Positions 18,526 through 26,758 of a DNA stretch of 64,000 nt are shown here, one piece after another. A model generated the notes under the pieces. It did not search any database. It saw only the letters and a program-made list of their open reading frames with translations, and was not told where the DNA came from. Numbering within the stretch: position 1 is the stretch's first letter; every line of letters starts with the position of its first letter. The stretch covers positions 148,866 through 212,865 of the forward strand of contig JAEUWC010000026.1 of NCBI GenBank assembly GCA_016786465.1, given 5' to 3'. Both the position numbers and the translations under genes were made by a program. This DNA is from Bdellovibrionales bacterium. GTDB taxonomy: Bacteria > Bdellovibrionota > UBA1018.

Positions 18526-18986
18526 GCCTGCGCGCTCCTTTCGATCATCGTGAGCGCGGCACTGAGTCCTTGCGTTTTGTAGGCTTCACCGATGGCGGCC
18601 CAGCGGACGTTGATCTTGAGTTCGTTGTGGTAGCGATCTTGGTGCTTAAAAATTCCGCCCCAGCGCGCGCCGACGGATTCGCAAGCGCGCTGATAGACGT
18701 TCCAGCGCGAGTCGTTGAGCGGAAGCCAAAGAGGTTTCCGATCGGCAAACAAAGTCCAGTCCGAAGCGCAGCCATAATTGTGCGGCGACTCGCCGGGCTC
18801 AGCGTCGGTCACGATCGCGCCAGGAAGGGTTCGCCCCTGAGCGTAGATTTGCTCCTGCTCTTCAAACGTGCGCACGCCCCAAAACGGCTGCCAGTCTTCG
18901 GGAAGCTGCTCGCAAAGAGCGTCGTAAATCGGGATGTACAAGTGATGGAGTCCGCGGCGGAACTTGGCGCGTCTTGCTTCGCTCAT
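18522..18986 (-). CDS. Endolysin, M15-type zinc peptidase
   Basis: A 154-residue L-Ala-D-Glu/D-Ala-type peptidase that cuts peptidoglycan stems during lysis. Seen: the conserved opening WGVRTFEEQEQIYAQGR, the zinc-binding motif SPHNYGCASD with His69 and Asp76, and the last ligand region DRYHNEL with His120. The length equals the usual single-domain form, without cell-wall-binding domain or signal peptide. The gene overlaps both neighbours by 4 bases, forming a lysis cassette with the downstream holin candidate. Confidence 0.88.
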   Translation of the reverse strand: MSEARRAKFRRGLHHLYIPIYDALCEQLPEDWQPFWGVRTFEEQEQIYAQGRTLPGAIVTDAEPGESPHNYGCASDWTLFADRKPLWLPLNDSRWNVYQRACESVGARWGGIFKHQDRYHNELKINVRWAAIGEAYKTQGLSAALTMIERSAQA

Positions 18987-19222
18987 CGCTTGCTCCCTTG
19001 CTCGATGTTGAGCTTTCCTTCGATCCGCGCCAGGCGCTCCGAAATTTCGTTGAGCCTTTGCACGACTGTATCGACGGTTTTTGAAGCAGCGTTGGCTTGA
19101 AAGCTGATGTTGACGATCCAGGCGATGCCCGCGATCAAAATGACGAGAGAGCCGATCGGAACCAAAGTCCGCTCGCTCAAGTATCCCATTCTTCTTTCGG
19201 GTCGCTCCATGTCAGCCTCCAT
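18983..19222 (-). CDS. Small single-span membrane protein with coiled coil
   Basis: A 79-residue protein with one transmembrane helix (LVPIGSLVILIAGIAWIV) and a C-terminal coiled-coil-like segment (VVQRLNEISERLARIEGKL). GGAG lies five bases upstream of ATG 19222; a GTG at 19228 overlapping the previous stop and an ATG at 19210 with GGAGG are alternatives. It overlaps the endolysin gene by 4 bases. Either a holin/antiholin or spanin-like part of the lysis cassette. Confidence 0.6.
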   Translation of the reverse strand: MEADMERPERRMGYLSERTLVPIGSLVILIAGIAWIVNISFQANAASKTVDTVVQRLNEISERLARIEGKLNIEQGSKR

Positions 19223-19224
19223 GC

Positions 19225-20772
19225 TCACTCCAGAAGTTTCAGGTAGTTTTTCGCGACTCGCGGGACGGTGTACGTCATCACGAATGGCGACGAGTTCAGT
19301 GAAAGAGAAACGAGCTCACCACTCGGATGCCAAACCACGTCGTTGGCTTGCACACCCGGAGGTCCGCCATCAAAGGGAAGCGGCGGAAGCGTGATCCCGC
19401 CCGAGGCGTTGTAGGCCCAAATTGTCAATTGCGGAGAAGCCGACGATGCCGCTGCGAGGAACTGCCCATCGGGACTCCACGCAAGGCCATTGATGTTGCC
19501 CGCCGGCAGAAAAAACGGGGGGCCGAGAAACGGGGGAAATCCAAACGTGCCTGCACCACGGTCAAAAGGAACGAGGTAGATGAAGTTTCCACCCGTCATG
19601 CCCATCGCAATCCAGTCACCTTGAGGCCGCCAAGCAATCACTTTTCCGCCAAGTGTGGGCGCTGCGTTCGTAGGGAGCGATGCGGGAGCCGAGACTTTCG
19701 TTCCGAATCCCGTGAAATAGTCGAATGGGTAAACCTCGATGAAGGGCGACGAGTTGACCGCGATGGCGACGTAATCGCCTTGCGGAGAAAAAGCCACACC
19801 GTTGACCTGGGCCGTAGGAAGAGAGCCAGGATTCGAGAGCTTCGTCCCGAATCCGTTGTTGATCGGGTACGCTTCCATGAATGGGCTTGTACCGCCGCCC
19901 ACAATTACGTGCGATCCGGCGGGATGAACGTCGATGCAGATGCGCGCAGCCGTCGGGAGCGTGCCGGGGTTCGAGTACGAAAGAAGGCTCGGGTTCCCGT
20001 TCGGGTCGATGGCCCTCATTCCGATGAAAGGTGACGTGCTGGACGCGAAGAAAAGAAATTTTCCGTTGGGCGCGACTGCGACCGAGTTCACTTGGCCAGG
20101 CCCAGCCGTTACCGACGTGGGGTTTACGCCGATGGCATAGACTTTCGGGCCGTCGTCGAGGAGTTGGTAAAAATGAACAAAGGGGCTCGTACCGTTGCCC
20201 TGGTAGAGAGTTTTTCCATCGGGCGAATAGCAGATCCCGAAAGCCGCCGTGGAGAGCAGCGAGTTCGGATTTCCGAAAGCGCCAGGGATTGTCGCATACG
20301 CTGGGACTGTTCCCGCGGCGTAATACCACTTGTGCATACCGATCGCGGAGCTCTGAAGGAGACCGCTCGGCTGGTACGGCGTGCGCCGGCTTGCCTGATC
20401 GGTCAGGTTGAACTTGTAGACGAAAGGCTTTGCACCGGGAATTTCTGTCGCGTTTTGAAGGACGACAAGCGTGTGCGCTTCTCCGGGCACTGGATTGGAA
20501 AAGGAGATGATGCAGTTGTCGGTGAGCGTGAGTTTTTGCGAAAGACCGTTGGCCCAATTAATCGTGGCCGCTTTTCCGGAGTTACCGGCGTTGTAGAGAG
20601 GATCGGTCTGACCGAGCTTGAAAGGCTGCCAACCCAAGCCGTTGTGGAACTTCGGCACCGCAGTCGTTCCGCCGGACGTATCGGCATAAATGCGGCCCCG
20701 AGCGCCCGGTGTTGGGTTGGCGCTTGCGATATTCTCGAATTGGGCTACCTCAAGTGGTCCATAAACCTTCAT
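19225..20772 (-). CDS. Virion-type protein with a seven-bladed beta-propeller
   Basis: A 515-residue protein. The first 150 residues carry a phage-structural style domain (GRIYADTSGGTTAVPKFHNG). From about residue 170 to the end I count seven WD40/YVTN-like repeats, each with the pattern V.(W/F/Y)SP.G..(V/L)A....SPF...Y; the phrase SPF recurs in at least five blades. Seven blades make a closed propeller. The gene lies between the decoration-like protein gene and the lysis cassette. Likely exposed on the virion as binding module; the ligand is unknown. Confidence 0.7.
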   Translation of the reverse strand: MKVYGPLEVAQFENIASANPTPGARGRIYADTSGGTTAVPKFHNGLGWQPFKLGQTDPLYNAGNSGKAATINWANGLSQKLTLTDNCIISFSNPVPGEAHTLVVLQNATEIPGAKPFVYKFNLTDQASRRTPYQPSGLLQSSAIGMHKWYYAAGTVPAYATIPGAFGNPNSLLSTAAFGICYSPDGKTLYQGNGTSPFVHFYQLLDDGPKVYAIGVNPTSVTAGPGQVNSVAVAPNGKFLFFASSTSPFIGMRAIDPNGNPSLLSYSNPGTLPTAARICIDVHPAGSHVIVGGGTSPFMEAYPINNGFGTKLSNPGSLPTAQVNGVAFSPQGDYVAIAVNSSPFIEVYPFDYFTGFGTKVSAPASLPTNAAPTLGGKVIAWRPQGDWIAMGMTGGNFIYLVPFDRGAGTFGFPPFLGPPFFLPAGNINGLAWSPDGQFLAAASSASPQLTIWAYNASGGITLPPLPFDGGPPGVQANDVVWHPSGELVSLSLNSSPFVMTYTVPRVAKNYLKLLE

Positions 20773-20778
20773 AGTGAG

Positions 20779-21099
20779 TTACCCCAAAAAGTTGATGACA
20801 AGATCGCCTGAGCTTGTATCCGCCCCCAATGCGCGAGCCGAAATTCGCGAGCCACGAGTGAAGTCCTGCGAGATCACCGGACTGGTAACGCCCGGACCCA
20901 CATAGAACGGGATCTCTTGCTCTTGTCCGGAGCCGCCTACGCCGATCCGGAGAATTCGGTTTGTCGTGTTGATGACCTGAAAAGCCGCCGCTGATTTCGC
21001 CAAGTTCGCCGTCACCTGCGTCCAAGCAGCCGTTGCGATCGGCGTACTTCCTGGAATCGTGAGAGCGAGAACTGGCGCAAGAATTCCTTGATTGCTCAT
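20779..21099 (-). CDS. Decoration-like structural protein, copy A
   Basis: A 106-residue beta-rich protein. Its core (NLAKS, QVIN, GQEQEI, VGPGV, RGSRISARA, VINFLG) matches the protein encoded at 33518-33850 along its whole length, so the phage carries two paralogues. This copy is next to the capsid-side genes, the other lies 12 kb away in a small structural island. The family is a small phage structural protein, perhaps head decoration or fibre base. Confidence 0.6.
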   Translation of the reverse strand: MSNQGILAPVLALTIPGSTPIATAAWTQVTANLAKSAAAFQVINTTNRILRIGVGGSGQEQEIPFYVGPGVTSPVISQDFTRGSRISARALGADTSSGDLVINFLG

Positions 21100-21110
21100 G
21101 AATCCCCCCC

Positions 21111-21659
21111 TTAGTCGCTGAGCTCATAGTGAATGAGCACGTTGAATTTTCCGGTCGTCAGATCCGATGTCGCCACCGTCGCTATCGGTGTCCGATCCGC
21201 CGTCAGTTTGATCGCGGTGGCCGCCGTTCCGACCGGAACGCATGTGACGAGCCCTGTGTAGGAAGCGATCGCTGTCGCTGCTTTTAAGTCCGTCGCGGTT
21301 TGACCCGTTCCGAGTGCAATCGTTGCTGAGCCACCTACCGGAGTCGTCAGCACGTCGATCAAGCAGTCGCGAACGACTGCCCCTTTCGGGAGCTTCGCCG
21401 CTTTACCATCTGGACCAAGAAGCTGGATTGCACCTTGAACTCCACCTTGTTTGGCAAAGTCATAGGTTGCTTTCAGCGTGTGAACTTGTTCGCGAAAGAG
21501 CAGAGTTCCAAGCTGCGTTTCTGCCATTGCTTGCGTTGAAGCTTGATTGAGTTTGTGCTCGGCACTTCCGAGATCGGATGCCGAGAGTGCCCAGACATTG
21601 CTTGCGCAAAGAGCCAGGGCCACAAACGCGAGATAGAGACCTTCACAATATTTTTTCAT
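21111..21659 (-). CDS. Capsid-proximal protein with an apparent signal peptide
   Basis: A 182-residue protein. The N-terminus MKKYCEGLYLAFVALALC with a cleavage-like SNVWALS is a convincing Sec-type signal peptide, unusual for a gene directly downstream of the major capsid gene. The C-terminal 90 residues are beta-rich with many Thr/Val/Gly, like decoration proteins. ATG 21659 has AAAGGA seven bases upstream; an in-frame start at 21692 lacks a site. Either an exported phage protein or a virion protein with a hydrophobic leader. Confidence 0.6.
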   Translation of the reverse strand: MKKYCEGLYLAFVALALCASNVWALSASDLGSAEHKLNQASTQAMAETQLGTLLFREQVHTLKATYDFAKQGGVQGAIQLLGPDGKAAKLPKGAVVRDCLIDVLTTPVGGSATIALGTGQTATDLKAATAIASYTGLVTCVPVGTAATAIKLTADRTPIATVATSDLTTGKFNVLIHYELSD

Positions 21660-21723
21660 GGGTTTTCCTTTCAGAGAGAGTCCGCGGGCCAACCTTGCGG
21701 GGTCAGCCCGCGGAACTCAGGGA

Positions 21724-22971
21724 TTAGAAGTTGATGCCGAAGATGATTCCGCAGTACGAAGGCCGCACCACGATCAACTCCCCGAAGAGGCAAATATCGA
21801 CGAGATATTCGTAGCCAGTTTGGTTACGAATCACGAAGTATTCGAGCCCATCCGGAGAACGCTGCTTGCGGAAGAAGCCGTTGGAGGCGAATTTCAGCGC
21901 TCTCCAATCCATGAAGATGATGATGTCGTCATCAGCCTCTTGGATACCGACGAACTTAATCACGCCGCCGGTGACGGAACCGATCGTGACTTCCTGCCAG
22001 TTGTAGACGGAAGTCTTTCTCGAATCCGGCACGACGTTGAACGAACCCTTGGACGATTCAACCGCTTTGACGATCGCGCCAAAGTTTTTGTACGAGCACC
22101 AAATCTCGGTGGCGTTCCCTTTGCTGAGAAGCCTGTAGCGAGTGAGTGCATCGAACACTTTGAGCAGGATGTTCGCTCCGGTGATGTCGTTTCCGGGAAT
22201 GTTGATGGCCTGGAGGTACGGGTACGCGAGCTTCGTCTGCCCGTAGAGCGCCGCACTGCCACCGTTCGCCGCGGAAAGCAGAGCCTTCCGAACCGAGTTG
22301 AACGCGCTGGTTTGCGCGCCAGGGTGATAAGTCCGAGCGTTCTGCGCCGTGGTCATGTTGTTGGCCGAGAAGTCAACCGGCGTAGCGCCGCCTCGCGTGG
22401 TGACGAGAGTCACCCGGAAGTTGTTGATGTCGATGGCCGAAACATAGCCCGTGGCCGGGGACGAGTTGTCATCGTCCACGAGAACCTTTTGGCCCACGGT
22501 GAAGCGATCCGGACGATCGACGGTGATGATACCGTCGTTGGCCGTGGAGTCTGCCGTGAGCTTGGCGAAGTGATCGCCAACGAGAAGGTTCACCGAGACC
22601 ACGTTCTTCATGTAGTCCATGAAGTCTTCGATCTCGTCGGGCAAAAGGCGGAGGAAGTTTTGCTCCGAGATTTTGTCGTGCTCCATCAAATCTCGGGAAT
22701 TGAACTTCATCGTTCCCCAGATTTCGATTTGCGCATCGACGCTACCGCGGACGTACTTGCTCGACGCAACGTCGTTAGACGCCGTGAGCTGGCCGTACTC
22801 TACGCTCGACGCGTAAGCGCCGCGGAAGGGTACGACGTACTTTCCACCTTTCCACCCATCGTCCTTCTCAATGTTCTTGAGGACGTAGGTTCGCGGAATG
22901 AACTCTTCACGAAGCAAATCTTCGTTCAGATATTCATTCAGCATGTCTTGAAATTCACGATTGGTCGCCAT
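21724..22971 (-). CDS. Major capsid protein
   Basis: A 415-residue protein directly downstream of the scaffold gene in the standard terminase-portal-scaffold-capsid order. Seen: an N-terminal helical arm (REFQDMLNEYLNEDLLREEFIP), the strand-rich body GWKGGKYVVPFRGA, a central insertion, and a C-terminal phrase LVVDICLFGELIVVRPS-like segment (VDICLFGELIVVRPS) typical of HK97-fold shells. AAAAGGAG precedes the ATG. No protease domain, consistent with a separate scaffold. Confidence 0.8.
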   Translation of the reverse strand: MATNREFQDMLNEYLNEDLLREEFIPRTYVLKNIEKDDGWKGGKYVVPFRGAYASSVEYGQLTASNDVASSKYVRGSVDAQIEIWGTMKFNSRDLMEHDKISEQNFLRLLPDEIEDFMDYMKNVVSVNLLVGDHFAKLTADSTANDGIITVDRPDRFTVGQKVLVDDDNSSPATGYVSAIDINNFRVTLVTTRGGATPVDFSANNMTTAQNARTYHPGAQTSAFNSVRKALLSAANGGSAALYGQTKLAYPYLQAINIPGNDITGANILLKVFDALTRYRLLSKGNATEIWCSYKNFGAIVKAVESSKGSFNVVPDSRKTSVYNWQEVTIGSVTGGVIKFVGIQEADDDIIIFMDWRALKFASNGFFRKQRSPDGLEYFVIRNQTGYEYLVDICLFGELIVVRPSYCGIIFGINF

Positions 22972-23017
22972 TTCTTGCTCCTTTTAAGAGCCAGTGCGAC
23001 GGCATTCGTCTGCTGAA

Positions 23018-24199
23018 TTACGTGCTTGCCGCCTGGCCCAGTTTCCGAAGTTCCGCAATGGACTTCGGCCTTGGTTTCATCGGTGAGGCAGCACGTGAGG
23101 CGACATTCGGTATGACAGGAGCGGCAGGTCGAGGCGCGGCTGTGGTGGCCGCTGGGTTCCCTTGCTGGGGAGCTGTAGTTGTGGGGTTGGCCGCGGTGTT
23201 GGGGATGGCTTGCTGGCCTCCAGGCGGCGGCACGATAACTCCAAATCTTTGCATGACCTGCTGGATTGCCTCTTCAGGAGACAGATCCATTTGTCCGTTC
23301 GTCTTAAACCAAACGTACTCGCCGTGCTCGCACACCGATTTTCTAAAATCCCCAGGCTTTCGGCCCGGAGTTGATTCAAATGCTTGTGCGATGGCTTGGA
23401 TGTCCGGCCTGGCCAGGCAGGAGTCGAGAAGCGCACCCTTTGCGTGGGTGGCTGCGCTCATGGCTTGCTGAGAGTAACCTTGATTTTGCTTTTCGAGGTC
23501 TAGCAGCCGTTTCTGAGCAAAAACTTGTTGGTCGTAAGCCTTGCGGGCTTCGGGGTCCAACTCTCCATATTGTACCTTAGCCAAAGCGTATTGCAAGATG
23601 ACCTGATCCGGAATTTTCAGTCGGTCGAAAAAATCATCGAGCAGTAGCAGGTTTCCAGTGCTCACGGCTTGCTGGTACACGCTTCTCAGGTCTTGAACTG
23701 CGCCGAGCACGTCGTTGAAGTTTCGTTCTACTTCAGTGTGCTTGGTCTTGAGTTGTTCGTACTTGGGTTTTTGGTGATCGAGGCCGTAAGCCTTCTCGAA
23801 AATTTCTCGGACTTCTTTTTCGGTCGTGGCGTCCTTCATGAGCTCGCGGAATTTCTCCGGGATCTCGTGCTCCTGGTCCATGACCTTGAACTTGAAATTG
23901 GGCGTAAACGCCGGCGACGTGACAACGGGAGGCTGAGTGGTGGCCGCGGGAGCAGCTTCGGATTCGGGAGTTTTTGGCTGAGCTTCAGCAGCGGTCTTTC
24001 GCGCTTTGGCTTTGCTTGCGATCTTCTCGGGCGTAAGCCGCGAGTTTTCGCCTTCGATTTGGCTTGGCGCTTGGGTTACGCCGGTGGCGGCAGGAGTATG
24101 TTCTCCTCCATCGTTTTCGGTAGTGGCTGTTTCCGTAACCTGGCTTTCGGTTTCGGTGCTTGCGCCTTCCGCTCCCTGGGTCAATTCCTCAGTCGTCAT
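23018..24199 (-). CDS. Capsid scaffolding protein
   Basis: A 393-residue protein with a Thr/Glu/Ala-rich disordered N-terminus (residues 1-95), a charged helical centre (EKFRELMKDATTEKEVREIF) and a Pro/Ala/Thr-rich tail ending in a basic helix (RPKSIAELRKLGQ). This composition and the position between portal and capsid are the hallmarks of podoviral scaffolding proteins, which guide shell assembly and leave the head. Confidence 0.75.
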   Translation of the reverse strand: MTTEELTQGAEGASTETESQVTETATTENDGGEHTPAATGVTQAPSQIEGENSRLTPEKIASKAKARKTAAEAQPKTPESEAAPAATTQPPVVTSPAFTPNFKFKVMDQEHEIPEKFRELMKDATTEKEVREIFEKAYGLDHQKPKYEQLKTKHTEVERNFNDVLGAVQDLRSVYQQAVSTGNLLLLDDFFDRLKIPDQVILQYALAKVQYGELDPEARKAYDQQVFAQKRLLDLEKQNQGYSQQAMSAATHAKGALLDSCLARPDIQAIAQAFESTPGRKPGDFRKSVCEHGEYVWFKTNGQMDLSPEEAIQQVMQRFGVIVPPPGGQQAIPNTAANPTTTAPQQGNPAATTAAPRPAAPVIPNVASRAASPMKPRPKSIAELRKLGQAAST

Positions 24200-24213
24200 C
24201 GTGATCTCCTATT

Positions 24214-26403
24214 TCATGCGACGGCACTCCACGGAGAAGCGCCATTGCTCATACCTCCGCCCTGGGGAGCTGGGAGCCCCGGTGGCGAGGATTGGGTGGC
24301 GTGCTGAGAAATTTCTGCCAAGACTCCTGAGTTCATCGTCTGGAGCTCTGCAAGCCCACTGCCTTGGGCTTCGAGCTGCTTGATGAGCCACACGAGCGAT
24401 TCGTAAGGGAGTCGCGCGCGTTGGGTCTTGTTCGGGTTTTTGGGGTCCGGCATGTAAAGGTCGCAAACCACAAGGTATCCGCCGGTGGGGATATAGCCTT
24501 GCTTCGCGCGCTGAATCTGGAGCTGATTGAAGGCTTCCATCTTCTCATGGAGCGCGACTTTTTGCTGGTAGTTCATCTGCACCTGCGGAGGCAGGAATTT
24601 GAAGTCGGCCTGGCGCATGCGCGCGGTCAGGCGCTTGATGAAGTACGGGTGTGGATCATAAGGATGAACCGGCGGCGTCTCGCCGCGATCGAGCGCAAGT
24701 ACGTCGTTCGTCACGTTGTCGTAATCGAGCGTGAGGTCATCGAAGCTCTGATCGAAGTTCGCGTAAGGCATCTGGCGCATGAGCTTGCCGATGTCTTCGG
24801 GCTTGAGCTGCGTACCCACGTACTGAAGCGCATGATTGATGACGATTTGCTTGCCGAGCTTCGTTTCGATGTCGTCGCTTTGAGCCTCAACTTTCACTTC
24901 GTAGCAGAGATCGGAGCTGGAGCGGAATTCGGCAATGTTGACGGCTTCGTTCGTGCCGATCGCGTAGATCACGGCATCGTCCGGCAAGTGGATCTTCGCG
25001 AGCTTGAGGTAAGTTTTCACGAGGTCGATCAAGAAACGCTCAAAGCCCTTGATGTAACGCTGGAACTGTTTTTTCTGGCGCGCGGAGCGGAAAAGCATGA
25101 CGTAGGGATCAAGCTGCGCTGGGAGCTCGGCGGTTTCCTCTTGAACCATTGCGACCTGATACATTTCTGCAATCTGCGTGGTCATGTAGTTGAGGTACTG
25201 CGAGCCGTCGCGGCCCTGGAGAATCTTGGGCTCCATGCCCGTGTAGTTCACAGTGCGCACGCCTGGGAGCGAGACGCCGGCGGATACCTTCGTACCGTTT
25301 TGAATGAGAAGCTTGTCGTCGCCGAGCGTGATCTGGTGCTCGGCCATTTTGGAAGCTGCGCGATTGATCTCGGCTTGATAGGGCCTGAGCGTCTTGACGA
25401 CGGCACGACCGCGCGGAGTCGTCTGTACGCGATCGAATCCGCGGAAAATAATTGGGAACACGCCACCAGGAAGTTCACCTTCGGCAACGATTCCTTCTTT
25501 TGTGGAGAAGTAGAAATATCCGTTTGGATAGAGCGTGCATGGACGGAAATAAAACTCGCGGAGTAGAACTTGGTCTTTGGCGTGGCTGTAGCCGCCTTTG
25601 CCGCTATCGAAAACAAGGAAGGTCTCGTCCTGGCTTGATTGCGCAAGTTTTTCAATTCCAGGTATGTCACGGAAACGCGCGATCAGCTCTTCGCGATCAA
25701 TCATCTTTCGGACGCAGAGCCAGGGCGCTTTGCGGATGTCTTTCGCTTCCGGAGGACGCAGGCAGTTGAAGCCGAAGACTTCCTCGAAAACGAACTCTCC
25801 TTCATGAACCGGGCGGCTTTGATCGGGCGCGGGCTGGAACTGCATGCCCATCATCGAGCCGTCGTCGGTTGTTTCCTGGCCATTTGGATCGAGAAAAAGA
25901 GGCTGGCCTTGTTTGTTGAGCTTCTGCTCGTAGCCTTTGATTTTGCCGGCGCTTGCGTCCCAGAAAAGTTTTACGATCGTTTCACCGATCTGCACGTAGT
26001 TGTCAGCCCAATCGTCAATGAGCTCGTCGATACTGTACTTTTCAACGGCATCACGCCAAACGGCGTGGTGGAGTTTTGAAACTTTCTGGTCGTGGACTTC
26101 TTTTTCGTTCTTAGGCGAGAAGCCCACACCGGGGTTCGCGGAGATGATGTTGTTTGAGTAAATTTTGCAGATGCGCTGAATATGGTTTTTGGTGAGCCGG
26201 AGTTTTTGCTCGTTGCTGAGATCCTTCGCCTCGCGGATTCGACGATAAAAGGAGCTCATCCGGCGGTTGTAGTGCTCCCCGGAAACAAGCAGTAGATTTG
26301 ATCTCTGCTCAGCAAAAATTTCTTGGTCTACGGTCTCGGCATCTCTATAAAGACTGTTTAAGTCTTCAATCGAGTGCTTCTGACTCATCCGATTCTTCGG
26401 CAT
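24214..26403 (-). CDS. Portal (head-tail connector) protein
   Basis: A 729-residue protein, the size of P22-type portals. Seen: the N-terminal helical wing (QRSNLLLVSGEHYNRRMSS), the stem/clip region with YQAEINRAASKMAEHQI and DKLLIQNGTKV, and a long helical C-terminus that ends in a Gly/Pro-rich tail containing SPWS. The dodecameric ring forms the DNA gate at the head vertex and binds terminase. ATG 26403 has a G-rich site upstream; ATG 26388 is an alternative. It overlaps the small upstream gene by 38 bases. Confidence 0.82.
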   Translation of the reverse strand: MPKNRMSQKHSIEDLNSLYRDAETVDQEIFAEQRSNLLLVSGEHYNRRMSSFYRRIREAKDLSNEQKLRLTKNHIQRICKIYSNNIISANPGVGFSPKNEKEVHDQKVSKLHHAVWRDAVEKYSIDELIDDWADNYVQIGETIVKLFWDASAGKIKGYEQKLNKQGQPLFLDPNGQETTDDGSMMGMQFQPAPDQSRPVHEGEFVFEEVFGFNCLRPPEAKDIRKAPWLCVRKMIDREELIARFRDIPGIEKLAQSSQDETFLVFDSGKGGYSHAKDQVLLREFYFRPCTLYPNGYFYFSTKEGIVAEGELPGGVFPIIFRGFDRVQTTPRGRAVVKTLRPYQAEINRAASKMAEHQITLGDDKLLIQNGTKVSAGVSLPGVRTVNYTGMEPKILQGRDGSQYLNYMTTQIAEMYQVAMVQEETAELPAQLDPYVMLFRSARQKKQFQRYIKGFERFLIDLVKTYLKLAKIHLPDDAVIYAIGTNEAVNIAEFRSSSDLCYEVKVEAQSDDIETKLGKQIVINHALQYVGTQLKPEDIGKLMRQMPYANFDQSFDDLTLDYDNVTNDVLALDRGETPPVHPYDPHPYFIKRLTARMRQADFKFLPPQVQMNYQQKVALHEKMEAFNQLQIQRAKQGYIPTGGYLVVCDLYMPDPKNPNKTQRARLPYESLVWLIKQLEAQGSGLAELQTMNSGVLAEISQHATQSSPPGLPAPQGGGMSNGASPWSAVA

Positions 26404-26758
26404 CCCCCAACTCTCCGTTCATCAGCATGCGCTCGGCTTCGAGCGGGTTTTCGATGAACAATTGCGCAAGGCGATCCTCTTTGAGCCGAAGTTCGTCGGC
26501 TTCAAGAGCGTCTTGGGTTTGTTTGTTGTGCTGTTCCTCTGAGATGGCCTTCTCAGGAGGTGCGGATGAAGGGATTGAAGGTCTTGCGAGTGCCGGGCCG
26601 GGCGACAGGGATTCGGCGGGCCTGCCGAACCGGACGTGGAGACCGTGGAAGCGAAGTTCCTGGACTCCTACCTTTGCACCTACTTCAAGAATACGGCAAA
26701 TTTCCGTTGTAGACCAGGGAGTTCTTTTATCCGCTTCCGTAGGCGTGGTTCCACTCAT
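26366..26758 (-). CDS. Small conserved protein between terminase and portal
   Basis: A 130-residue protein: N-terminal TTPTEADKRTPWSTTE, a compact region ICRILEVGAKVGVQELRFHG, then a Pro/Ala linker and an acidic helical tail. ATG 26758 overlaps the end of terminase by 32 bases; the longer frame to 27031 lies wholly inside terminase and is rejected. Genes at this position in other short-tailed phages are small linkers of unknown function. Confidence 0.65.
   Translation of the reverse strand: MSGTTPTEADKRTPWSTTEICRILEVGAKVGVQELRFHGLHVRFGRPAESLSPGPALARPSIPSSAPPEKAISEEQHNKQTQDALEADELRLKEDRLAQLFIENPLEAERMLMNGELGDAEESDESEALD

Noticed and set aside
19616..20557. A 313-codon minus-strand frame inside the propeller gene
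   Set aside because: It lies in another reading frame of the same strand, lacks domains, and the repeats fit the main frame.
21658..23016. A 452-codon open frame on the plus strand opposite the major capsid gene
   Set aside because: It mirrors the codon bias of the capsid gene on the other strand, has an Arg/Val/His-rich composition without any domain, and no plausible upstream signals.
24364..25566. A 400-codon plus-strand frame opposite the portal gene
   Set aside because: Antisense shadow caused by high third-position GC; rich in Val/Leu/Arg/His without recognisable fold and no ribosome-binding site.
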